A stretch of 64,000 nt of DNA. Source: Streptomyces globosus. GTDB taxonomy: Bacteria > Actinomycetota > Actinomycetes > Streptomycetales > Streptomycetaceae. The notes under the pieces are model-generated. The model did no database searches and was not told the DNA's origin. It worked only from the letters and a program-made list of their open reading frames with translations. Location: contig NZ_CP030862.1 of assembly GCF_003325375.1 (NCBI RefSeq), forward strand, positions 1,181,501-1,245,500, given 5' to 3'. This document shows positions 30,172 through 37,149 of the stretch, piece by piece. How positions within the stretch are numbered: the first letter of the stretch is position 1; every line of letters begins with the position of its first letter. The translations under genes were made by a program, and so were the position numbers.

Positions 30172-30353
30172 AGCGCGGTCCCATCCGTCCCCTGGTCGCA
30201 AGCTCACTCCCAAATGAGCACCGTCCGCCCGCTGAACGGCGCCCCCGGGGAATGGTGTCAGATACCGGGGCAGGGGTCACAGGCCCCGACCCCGTCTGAA
30301 GCACCGAACCCCGGCCGAGCCACGGCCACTCTACCGGCCGGGGAATGGGGACA

Positions 30354-30782
30354 TCAGTGCTGCGGGTTGGAGGTGACCAGTTCGGTCAGGACGCCGTGGC
30401 AGTCCTTGGGGTGGAGGAAGGTGATGGAGGACCCCATGGAGCCGGTGCGGGGGGCGTCGTAGAGGACCCGGACGCCCTTGCCGCGGATGGCCTCCGAGTC
30501 GCCGTGGACGTCCTCGGTGCCGAAGGCGATGTGGTGGACGCCCTCGCCGTTCTTGGCCAGCCACTTGGCCACGGTCGAGTCCTCGCGCACGGGTTCGAGG
30601 AGCTGGATGTACGAGGCGCCGCCGTCCGAGGTGCCGTTGATCCGGAGCATGGCCTCGCGGACACCCTGCTCCTCGTTGACCTCGGTGTGGAACACCTCGA
30701 AGCCGTACGTGGCACGGTAGAACTCGACGGTCTTGTCCAGGTCGAAGCAGGCGATCCCGATGTGGTCGATTCTTGTCAGCAT
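30354..30782 (-). CDS. mce: methylmalonyl-CoA epimerase
   Basis: 142 residues, vicinal-oxygen-chelate fold with two betaalphabetabetabeta modules. Interconverts the 2R and 2S forms of methylmalonyl-CoA. Metal-ligand segments are visible: [14 protein letters not shown] (His), ASYIQLLEP (Glu), [12 protein letters not shown] (His) and HGVLTELVT (Glu). ATG 30782 is the family start; 37 further in-frame residues upstream overlap the divergent promoter. Divergent from the thiolase gene. Connects propionyl-CoA carboxylation with the B12-dependent mutase. Confidence 0.95.
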   Translation of the reverse strand: MLTRIDHIGIACFDLDKTVEFYRATYGFEVFHTEVNEEQGVREAMLRINGTSDGGASYIQLLEPVREDSTVAKWLAKNGEGVHHIAFGTEDVHGDSEAIRGKGVRVLYDAPRTGSMGSSITFLHPKDCHGVLTELVTSNPQH

Positions 30783-30845
30783 GGGACCAGTGCACCGCCG
30801 AGGAGGCCTGTCACGCAACGTGCCAGCGATCACACCCACTGCCCG

Positions 30846-30874
30846 GTGACGGCGCGGGTACCGCTCAGTACATT
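30846..30874 (+). promoter_or_regulatory. candidate promoter of the thiolase gene
   Basis: GTGACG (30846-30851), 17-nt spacer, TACATT (30869-30874), 45 nt before the ATG at 30920. The -35 matches TTGACA at four of six positions. It sits between divergent mce and thiolase. Confidence 0.5.
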
Positions 30875-30919
30875 CGGGTAAACCCTCGTTCACTCCTCAT
30901 CCTCAAGGGGCTGTGCTCC

Positions 30920-32125
30920 ATGTCCGGAACGAACAACACCACGTCCGTGATCGTCGCCGGGGCCCGCACGCCCATGGGGCGGCTGCTCGGCTCGCTGAAG
31001 TCCTTCTCGGGTGCCGACCTCGGCGCCGTCGCCATCAAGTCCGCCCTGGAGCGGGCCGGCATCTCCGGCGACCAGGTGCAGTACGTGATCATGGGCCAGG
31101 TCCTCCAGGCGGGCGCGGGCCAGATCCCCGCCCGCCAGGCCGCCGTCAAGGCCGGCATCCCGATGAACGTCCCCGCGCTGACGATCAACAAGGTGTGCCT
31201 CTCCGGCCTCGACGCCATCGCCCTGGCCGACCAGCTGATCCGCGCCGGCGAGTTCGACATCGTCGTCGCCGGCGGCCAGGAGTCCATGACCAACGCCCCG
31301 CACCTGCTGCCCGGCTCCCGCGAGGGCTTCAAGTACGGCGCGATCGGCATGCTCGACGCGATGGCCCACGACGGCCTCACCGACGCCTTCGAGGGCATCG
31401 CCATGGGCGAGTCCACGGAGAAGCACAACGCGCGCCTCGGCATCGAGCGCGGCCCGCAGGACGAGTTCGCCGCGGCCTCCCACCAGCGCGCCGCGGCCGC
31501 CCGCAAGAACGGCGTCTTCGACGCCGAGATCACCCCGGTCGAGATCCCGCAGCGCAAGGGCGAGCCCGTCCTCTTCGCCGAGGACGAGGGCATCCGCCCC
31601 GAGACCACGGTGGAGTCGCTCGGGAGGCTGCGCCCGGCGTTCGCCAAGGACGGCACGATCACCGCGGGCACCTCCTCGCAGATCAGCGACGGCGCCGCCG
31701 CCGTCGTCGTGATGAGCAGGGCGAAGGCCGAGGAGCTCGGCCTGGAGTGGCTGGCCGAGATCGGTGCCCACGGCAACGTGGCCGGCCCGGACAACTCGCT
31801 CCAGTCGCAGCCGTCGAACGCGATCCGGCACGCGCTGCAGAAGGAGGGGCTGGAGGTCTCCGACCTGGACCTCATCGAGATCAACGAGGCCTTCGCGGCG
31901 GTCGCCGTGCAGTCAATGAAGGACCTGGGCGTGACCCCGGAAAAGGTGAACGTCAACGGCGGCGCGATCGCCCTGGGCCACCCGATCGGCATGTCCGGCG
32001 CCCGCGTGGTCCTGCACCTGGCGCTGGAGCTGAAGCGCCGGGGCGGCGGCGTCGGCGCGGCCGCCCTGTGCGGCGGCGGCGGCCAGGGCGACGCCCTGAT
32101 CGTCCGGGTCCCCGAGGCCCGGTAA
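30920..32125 (+). CDS. thl: acetyl-CoA C-acetyltransferase (thiolase)
   Basis: 401 residues. Condenses two acetyl-CoA or cleaves 3-ketoacyl-CoA. Nucleophile Cys93 in [35 protein letters not shown] (His) and [13 protein letters not shown] (second Cys) are the four thiolase signatures. ATG 30920 follows AAGGGGCTG; the longer in-frame reading begins in mce. Followed after 64 nt by meaB on the same strand, probably one transcript. Confidence 0.95.
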   Translation: MSGTNNTTSVIVAGARTPMGRLLGSLKSFSGADLGAVAIKSALERAGISGDQVQYVIMGQVLQAGAGQIPARQAAVKAGIPMNVPALTINKVCLSGLDAIALADQLIRAGEFDIVVAGGQESMTNAPHLLPGSREGFKYGAIGMLDAMAHDGLTDAFEGIAMGESTEKHNARLGIERGPQDEFAAASHQRAAAARKNGVFDAEITPVEIPQRKGEPVLFAEDEGIRPETTVESLGRLRPAFAKDGTITAGTSSQISDGAAAVVVMSRAKAEELGLEWLAEIGAHGNVAGPDNSLQSQPSNAIRHALQKEGLEVSDLDLIEINEAFAAVAVQSMKDLGVTPEKVNVNGGAIALGHPIGMSGARVVLHLALELKRRGGGVGAAALCGGGGQGDALIVRVPEAR

Positions 32126-32189
32126 CGCAGCACCCGTCCCGGGCCCCGCATCCGCGGGGCCCCAGCGAGAACCGAGGAGCGCAGCACGC

Positions 32190-33149
32190 ATGACGGTGGA
32201 CGTCCCCCAGCTGGTGGCCCAGGCGCGGGAGGGCCGGCCGAGAGCGGTGGCCCGGCTGATCTCGCTGGTCGAGGGGGCGTCCCCGCAGCTGCGCGAGGTC
32301 ATGGCCGCCCTGGCCCCGCTCACGGGCGGGGCGTACGTGGTGGGCCTGACCGGCTCGCCGGGCGTCGGCAAGTCCACGTCCACCTCGGCGCTGGTCACGG
32401 CGTACCGGAGGGCGGGGAAGCGGGTCGGCGTCCTGGCCGTCGACCCGTCCTCGCCGTTCTCCGGCGGCGCGCTCCTGGGCGACCGGGTGCGCATGTCGGA
32501 CCACGCCTCGGACCCCGGCGTGTACATCCGCTCCATGGCCACCCGCGGCCACCTGGGCGGGCTGGCGTGGGCCGCGCCGCAGGCGATCCGGGTGCTGGAC
32601 GCCGCCGGATGCGACGTGATCCTGGTCGAGACGGTCGGCGTCGGCCAGTCGGAGGTGGAGATCGCCTCGCAGGCCGACACGTCGGTGGTGCTGCTGGCGC
32701 CCGGCATGGGCGACGGCATCCAGGCAGCGAAGGCGGGCATCCTGGAGATCGGCGACGTGTACGTGGTCAACAAGGCCGACCGCGACGGCGCGGACGCCAC
32801 GGCCCGCGAACTGAACCACATGCTGGGCCTCGGCGAGGCCAGGGCGGCGGGCGACTGGCGGCCGCCGATCGTCAAGACGGTCGCGGCCCGCGGCCAGGGC
32901 GTCGACGAGCTGGTCGAGGCCCTGGAGAAGCACCGGGCCTGGATGGACGAGCACGGGGTGCTCCAGCAGCGCCGCGCGGCCCGTGCGGCGCGCGAGGTGG
33001 AGACCATCGCCGTGACCGCGCTGCGGGCCCGCATGGCGGACGTGCACGGGGACGCCCACCTCGGCGGCCTGGCCGCCCGGGTGGCCCGGGGTGAACTCGA
33101 CCCGTACGCCGCCGCGGACGCCCTGCTCGCCACGCTCACGGAGGGCTGA
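32190..33149 (+). CDS. meaB: G-protein chaperone of acyl-CoA mutase (MeaB/ArgK family)
   Basis: 319 residues. GTPase that gates loading of adenosylcobalamin into, and protects, methylmalonyl- or isobutyryl-CoA mutase. P-loop GLTGSPGVGKSTST, the switch region ETVGVGQSEVEIA, NKAD (G4), and the C-terminal dimerisation helices with ARVARGELDPYAAADALL. ATG with GAGGAGCG upstream. The mutase it serves may be IcmA at 43292 and a MutAB pair outside the window. Confidence 0.94.
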   Translation: MTVDVPQLVAQAREGRPRAVARLISLVEGASPQLREVMAALAPLTGGAYVVGLTGSPGVGKSTSTSALVTAYRRAGKRVGVLAVDPSSPFSGGALLGDRVRMSDHASDPGVYIRSMATRGHLGGLAWAAPQAIRVLDAAGCDVILVETVGVGQSEVEIASQADTSVVLLAPGMGDGIQAAKAGILEIGDVYVVNKADRDGADATARELNHMLGLGEARAAGDWRPPIVKTVAARGQGVDELVEALEKHRAWMDEHGVLQQRRAARAAREVETIAVTALRARMADVHGDAHLGGLAARVARGELDPYAAADALLATLTEG

Positions 33150-33193
33150 GCCGGGCCGGCGCCGCGCCGCATGCGGGCCGGGCCGGGCGACCG

Positions 33194-33199
33194 TAGACT
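33194..33199 (+). promoter_or_regulatory. candidate -10 of the bL37 gene
   Basis: TAGACT, 47 nt before the small ORF at 33247 and 45 nt after the meaB stop. No good -35 partner is visible, so it is only suggestive that the small gene has its own promoter. Confidence 0.35.
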
Positions 33200-33246
33200 G
33201 ACGGCGCCCGGAATGCCCCGGTTCGAGCCCCTGCAAGGGAGTGCGC

Positions 33247-33321
33247 ATGGCGAAGAGAGGCAACAAGAAGCGAGCACGCAAGAAGAAGAAGGCCAACCAC
33301 GGCAAGCGCCCCAACGCCTGA
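33247..33321 (+). CDS. 24-residue ribosomal protein bL37
   Basis: The ORF encodes 24 residues beginning MAKRGNKKRARKKKKANHG and ending KRPNA. It is extremely basic and agrees with my memory of actinobacterial bL37, a large-subunit protein found in mycobacterial ribosome structures that has the same length and the ANHGKRPNA end. A good ribosome site (AAGGGAG, 5-6 nt upstream) precedes the ATG, and a strong terminator begins 20 nt after the stop. Too short for default gene callers. Function in the ribosome is inferred from family. Confidence 0.85.
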   Translation: MAKRGNKKRARKKKKANHGKRPNA

Positions 33322-33341
33322 CCGCGGCCCCGGCCGGACAC

Positions 33342-33386
33342 GGCGAAGGCCGCGCCCCCGTGCGTACGGGGGGCGCGGCCTTCGCC
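33342..33386. terminator. bidirectional terminator after bL37
   Basis: A perfect 18-bp stem, GGCGAAGGCCGCGCCCCC (33342-33359) with 33369-33386, loop gtgcgtacg. It separates the bL37 gene from the convergent MarR gene. Confidence 0.88.
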
Positions 33387-33482
33387 GGTGAGGTGGGGCG
33401 AGGCGGTGCGGGCCGGAGTCCGGCGGCGGTCTACGCGCGATGCGCGGCGGCCCGCCGGAGCCGCGGATGCGCCGCCGCGGCC

Positions 33483-33995
33483 TCAGCCCTTGCCGCGCTG
33501 GTCCCGCAGGTGCGCCGCGACGGGCTCCAGCGAGGACCGCAGCGCCGCCAGGGCCTCCGGCGGCAGCAGGTCGATGAAGTGCCGGCGGACGGACGCCACG
33601 TGGTGCGGGGCGACCTTCCGCATGAGCTCCATGCCCTCGTCGGTCAGGACGGCGTACAGCCCCCTGCGGTCGGACTCGCAGTTCACGCGGACGACCAGGC
33701 CGGCCGCCTCCATGCGCGTGATCTGGTGGGACAGCCGGCTCTTGGACTGGAGCGTCGACGTGGCGAGGTCGCTCATCCGCATCCGGTGGTCCTCGGACTC
33801 CGAGAGGTTCACCAGGATCTCGTAGTCGTTGATGGTGAGTCCGAAGGGCTGGAGATCCTTTTCCAGCTGGTGCATCAGCAGCCTGCTCACGTCCAGGTGG
33901 GTCCGCCAGGTGCACTGCTCGGCGTCGGTAAGCCAGGGGGTCCCCCCGGACGGAGTCTGGGGGAGGGGGGCCGTCTCGGTCTCCATGGTCTCCAT
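33483..33995 (-). CDS. MarR-family transcriptional regulator (with repeat-derived N-terminus)
   Basis: 170 residues. Winged helix: LTINDYEILVNLSESEDHRMRMSDLATSTLQSKSRLSHQITRMEAAGLVVRVNCESDRRGLYAVLTDEGMELM, with the D/R-G wing signature. The N-terminus METMETETA is followed by LPQTPSGGTP (residues 11-20), encoded exactly by a copy of the dispersed palindromic repeat, before the conserved-looking WLTDAEQCTWRTHLDV. So the first 20 residues are likely dispensable or disordered. ATG at 33995 or 33986. Convergent with the bL37 gene; upstream of the AIM24 genes but on the same strand as them. Confidence 0.9.
   Translation of the reverse strand: METMETETAPLPQTPSGGTPWLTDAEQCTWRTHLDVSRLLMHQLEKDLQPFGLTINDYEILVNLSESEDHRMRMSDLATSTLQSKSRLSHQITRMEAAGLVVRVNCESDRRGLYAVLTDEGMELMRKVAPHHVASVRRHFIDLLPPEALAALRSSLEPVAAHLRDQRGKG
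33936..33965. repeat. dispersed palindromic repeat, copy 2, inside a coding sequence
   Basis: GGGGGT then CCCCCGGAC-gga-GTCTGGGGG, the same layout as copy 1 at 7449-7477 with a few changes. It is exactly 30 nt and in frame, supplying ten codons of the MarR regulator. Confidence 0.75.
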
Positions 33996-34043
33996 GAATG
34001 AACTCTACCTAAGAAAGTTGAATGACGTACAAAATCGGGGCGC

Positions 34044-34865
34044 TCACAGCCCCAGGCGCCGCTGGAAATCGCCCAGCTGACCCGGCATGCGCACGCCGAG
34101 CTGGCCCAGCGGGCCCTGGCCGCCGTGTCCGCCATGGCCCGCGCCGGCCCCGGGAACGCCCGGTTCCGCGCCGACCGTGCCGACCGGCCGCTCCGCCATC
34201 AGCGCCTCCGAAGACTGCAGGAGCACCGTCCCGGCCCCGACGAACTCGAACTGGTGCTCCTCGCCCGAGGATCCGCCGATGCCGGTGAGCGAACGGATTC
34301 CGCCCAGTACGCCCGACATGTACCCGTGGTCGTAATGGTGACAGGGTGAGGGGCAGTCCGCCCACCCGACCAGGGCCTGCGGGTCCACGCGCAGCGGCGG
34401 CTCCATGAAGACCACCGGACCGTTGGACGCCGCAACGAACTTCCCGGTTCCGATCAGCGTCAGGAAGCCCGGGACGATCGACTGCTTCAGTGCCAGGGAC
34501 GGCTGGTAGGCCAGCAGGTTCCCGGCCCGGATCGTCAGGTTGCCGTCGTCGAGGTCGTACGAGTTCACGTCGTAGGCGCGGTCGGCCAGCAGCATCTTGC
34601 CCTGGCCCTCGGCGACCACCCAGTCACCGGCGTGCAGCGGCGAGTGGAAGCTGGTGCGCAGCAGCCGGTCGAAGCGGCCGTGCCCGACGCCGTCGAACTC
34701 GATCCGGCCGTAGTACGCGATCATCTTGCCCTTCTGCAGCAGCCACTGGCTGCCCTTGAGCTCCACGCAGAAGGTGTACGGGTTCACGTTGTCGTCGGAC
34801 GGTAGCGAGTACGGGTCGAAGACCGCCGGGCCGCCCGGCCCTCCGGTCACGGGGCCAAAGTTCAC
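34044..34865 (-). CDS. AIM24-family protein 1
   Basis: 273 residues, last of three tandem AIM24-like genes. All-beta protein: repeats such as KGSQWLLQKGKMIAYYGRIEFDG, GDWVVAEGQGKMLLADRAYDVNSYDLDDGNLTIRAGNLLAYQPSL, TGKFVAASNGPVVFMEPPL and LRVDPQALVGW are hallmarks of AIM24 (TIM23-like named, mitochondrial biogenesis homologue). It contains a WADCPSPCHHYDHGY segment with Cys and His absent from its paralogues, possibly metal-binding. A Gly/His-rich end follows. GTG 34865 overlaps the upstream stop (GTGA). Function unknown. Confidence 0.85.
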   Translation of the reverse strand: MNFGPVTGGPGGPAVFDPYSLPSDDNVNPYTFCVELKGSQWLLQKGKMIAYYGRIEFDGVGHGRFDRLLRTSFHSPLHAGDWVVAEGQGKMLLADRAYDVNSYDLDDGNLTIRAGNLLAYQPSLALKQSIVPGFLTLIGTGKFVAASNGPVVFMEPPLRVDPQALVGWADCPSPCHHYDHGYMSGVLGGIRSLTGIGGSSGEEHQFEFVGAGTVLLQSSEALMAERPVGTVGAEPGVPGAGAGHGGHGGQGPLGQLGVRMPGQLGDFQRRLGL

Positions 34866-35512
34866 AGCTTCTCCTCCGAGGCCTGCACGTACACCGCACC
34901 CTGGCCCGACAGCTCCAGCTGGAACGCCTCGCCCGAGCCGCGCCCCACCATGTCGCGCCACCCGAGCGCGGTGGAGAGCTTGTTCCTGACGTCCCCGTGG
35001 TGGGCCACGTACGCCTGCGGGTCCACGTGGACCGGGCGGTTCGGGGTGATGGGGAGCTCGATCACCCCGCCGTGCGCCATCACGGCCACCGAGCCGTGCC
35101 CCTTGAGGGTGGTGGTGAACAGGCCCTGCCCGGTCACCTGGCCGCGCACCATGCCCATGACACCGCCCTGCGAGCCCATGAACATCGTGCCCTGCTGGAG
35201 GGTGCCGTCGAAGGCCAGCAGCCGGTCCGCCTCGACGTACAGCGTCTCGCCGGTGAGGTTGACGACCTGGACGTGGTGGCCGCCGTGGCCGAACATCACC
35301 GTCCCGCTGCCCTCCACCGTCATCAGCGGCGTCTGCTCGTTCGCCACGCGCCGGCCGATCATGCTCATGACGCCGCCCTGGCCGCCGGTGATGCTCGGCG
35401 TGAACGACACGCTGCCGCGGTAGGCGAGCATCGCGCCCCGCTGGCTGTACAGGGTCTGCCCCGGCACGATCTGCGCCTCGACCATCTTGGAGTTGATCTC
35501 GCGGAACGGCAT
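34862..35512 (-). CDS. AIM24-family protein 2
   Basis: 216 residues. MPFREINSKMVEAQIVPGQTLYSQRGAMLAYRGSVSFTPSITGGQGGVMSMIGRR, then beta repeats ending GSGEAFQLELSGQGAVYVQASEEKL. Same fold and length class as the next gene, so they are tandem duplicates. ATG overlaps the preceding stop by one base and its own stop overlaps the next start, showing a tightly coupled operon. No signal peptide; presumably cytoplasmic or membrane-associated. Confidence 0.87.
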   Translation of the reverse strand: MPFREINSKMVEAQIVPGQTLYSQRGAMLAYRGSVSFTPSITGGQGGVMSMIGRRVANEQTPLMTVEGSGTVMFGHGGHHVQVVNLTGETLYVEADRLLAFDGTLQQGTMFMGSQGGVMGMVRGQVTGQGLFTTTLKGHGSVAVMAHGGVIELPITPNRPVHVDPQAYVAHHGDVRNKLSTALGWRDMVGRGSGEAFQLELSGQGAVYVQASEEKL

Positions 35513-36150
35513 CAGATGTCGCCCCCGACGGTGTTGCGCTCGCTGGGCTGCACGTACACCAGGCCCTCGCCCTCGAAACGGATCTGGAACGCCTCGCCGG
35601 AGCCCTCGCCGATCAGCGTGCGGAAGGTCACCCCCGACTGGAACGACTGCCGCAGGTCGCCCGTGTGCGCGATGTACGCCCCCGGGTCGACGGACAGCGG
35701 GTACTGGCCGCTGACGCGCAGCACCACCGCCGGGCCGTCCGACATGATCGCCGCCTGCCCGGTGCCCTCGACGGTCGTGGTGAACAGGCCGTTGCCCGTC
35801 GCCCCGCCGCGCAGGCCGGTGAAGGTGGTGCCGGTGCGCAGGCCGGCGTCGGTGCACAGGAGGTTGCTGGACTCGACGTACAGCTTCTCGCCGTGCAGGC
35901 TGACCAGGTTGATCTCGCTCGCGCGGTCGGCGAAGAAGCACGTGCCGTGCCCCTGTACCTCCATCACCGTCATCTGCTCGCCGGTCAGCCGGCGCGTCAC
36001 CATGCCGCGAAGGCCTTCGCCGCCGCCTGTCATCTTCTTGAAGGCCATCTGGCCGTCGTACGCAACCATGGAGCCGTTCTTCGCTTTCACGGCATCCCCG
36101 GTCAGGTCGACGGCGAGCACCTTGCTGCCTTGGAGTCGGAACTGAGCCAC
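35512..36150 (-). CDS. AIM24-family protein 3
   Basis: 212 residues, first gene of the three. MAQFRLQGSKVLAVDLTGDAVKAKNGSMVAYDGQMAFKKMTGGGEGLRGMVTRRLTGEQ, and VQGHGTCFFADRASEINLVSLHGEKLYVESSNLL, ending in GSGEAFQIRFEGEGLVYVQPSERN, a C-terminus shared with protein 2. Start ATG at 36150. The three genes form one operon divergent from a DUF3817 gene. Function unknown. Confidence 0.88.
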   Translation of the reverse strand: MAQFRLQGSKVLAVDLTGDAVKAKNGSMVAYDGQMAFKKMTGGGEGLRGMVTRRLTGEQMTVMEVQGHGTCFFADRASEINLVSLHGEKLYVESSNLLCTDAGLRTGTTFTGLRGGATGNGLFTTTVEGTGQAAIMSDGPAVVLRVSGQYPLSVDPGAYIAHTGDLRQSFQSGVTFRTLIGEGSGEAFQIRFEGEGLVYVQPSERNTVGGDI

Positions 36151-36314
36151 GGGATGACGTTAGCCGCACCGCGCGGACGCGAATAGGGCCCCTCCTCGGA
36201 CACCGGCACCGGCCGGACGGCGGCGGCACGGCCGGGACCGGGCCCCCGGGTCAAGATCCGGCAAAGAGGCTGAGACACTGGGACGGCCCGAGCCGCCACC
36301 CCCGAAGGTTGAAG

Positions 36315-36662
36315 ATGGACATCAAGACCGCCTCCGCCCTGCACCGGCTGCGCCTCGTCTCGGTCCCCGAGGCGCTGTCGTTCCCGGCCCTGCTGATCTT
36401 CGGCTCGCTGCTGAGCCGGATCTCGGACATCGACTACCTGATGCCGCCGCTGGGCGCCCTGCACGGCTTCCTCTTCGTCGTGTACGTGCTGTTCCTGCTG
36501 GACGTGTGGAACAAGGCGAAGTGGCCCTTCAAGAAGGCGGCCCTGTTCTTCCTCCTCGCGGTGATCCCCTTCGGCGGCCTGTACGGCGACCGCATCCTCA
36601 AGCGCGACGAGGCCGAGATCGTCGCGGCCGCCCGAACCGACCGCGAAGCGGCGAACGCCTGA
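36315..36662 (+). CDS. DUF3817 family membrane protein, copy a
   Basis: 115 residues with three membrane helices. MDIKTASALHRLRLVSVPEALSFPALLIFGSLLSRI, the LHGFLFVVYVLFLLDVWNKAKWPFKKAALFFLLAVIPFGGLYGDRIL core (the HGxLFxxYxxxxxD..KAKW pattern defines the family), and a charged tail. ATG 36315 with GAAGG 6 nt upstream preferred over TTG 36309. A paralogue (42866) lies on the far side of the csl locus. Function unknown. Confidence 0.87.
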   Translation: MDIKTASALHRLRLVSVPEALSFPALLIFGSLLSRISDIDYLMPPLGALHGFLFVVYVLFLLDVWNKAKWPFKKAALFFLLAVIPFGGLYGDRILKRDEAEIVAAARTDREAANA

Positions 36663-36766
36663 TCGTCGCGTTCTCCGTGACCCCGCGGACCACGCGCACC
36701 GCATCCGCGACGCACTCGCCGACGTCTTCGCCGAAGGCGGCCGCCGTGGAACGCCGCCCGGCCTGA
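36659..36766 (+). pseudogene. possible remnant of an MTH1187-family gene
   Basis: Starting at CTG 36659, overlapping the DUF3817 stop, the frame reads LIVAFSVTP, which is the typical N-terminus of MTH1187/YkoF-type thiamine-binding proteins as I recall them from Streptomyces. After that the frame loses all resemblance and stops at 36766. The next shifted frame gives HRIRDALADVFAEGG, which might be frameshifted continuation. It would be the broken stub of a gene once coupled to DUF3817. Short match, so low confidence. Confidence 0.3.
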
Positions 36767-37149
36767 CGTGCGCCGCCGTTCGGCCGCTTCCGGTGCAGGG
36801 CCGAACGGCCCTGCGGCAGGAGCGGGCCGAGGTTCCCGCGGCGGCCTGCGGTTGCGTGCCAGGTCCCCGATGCGGGGCCCTTGCGCGTGCGGAGTCCGGC
36901 CCCGTGCGGTAGCGGGCTCCGGCGGCGGGCCCCGTCCGGGCGGGGCCGAGTCCCCGGCGCCGCCTCCCGTACGGCTCCCCGCTCCCATCCCCCTGTACGG
37001 CCGTCCCCGCGGCCCGCGGGTCACCCGTTCGGCCCTGTCAGGGGCGCGCGGCGCGGAAACCCCCCGTCGGGTGAGCCCCGTTCGACACCCCCTTCCGGGT
37101 CCCCTTTCGTGGGGGTACCAAGCCTCGGCTTCAAGCACCGGGAGGGGCC
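36663..37149. other. 487-nt gap before cslA
   Basis: Apart from the possible gene stub above, no credible gene. A hairpin GCAGGGCC-gaac-GGCCCTGC lies at 36795-36814, a plausible terminator for the DUF3817 transcript. The remainder is GC-rich with no obvious repeats; the cslA promoter is not clear. GGGAGGGG just before 37150 is its ribosome site. Confidence 0.55.

Noticed and set aside
25517..30462. Very long plus-strand ORFs of about 1480 and 1445 codons opposite scy
   Set aside because: They are antisense shadows: the biased Ala/Glu/Arg codons of the coiled coil leave the opposite frames free of stops. Composition is unnatural (Ser/Ala/Arg or Leu/Gly/Arg runs) and no domain is seen.
36506..36658. 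5' part of an 86-codon ORF overlapping DUF3817
   Set aside because: Only the portion after the DUF3817 stop (36659 onward) shows a recognisable motif; the earlier part is a shadow.
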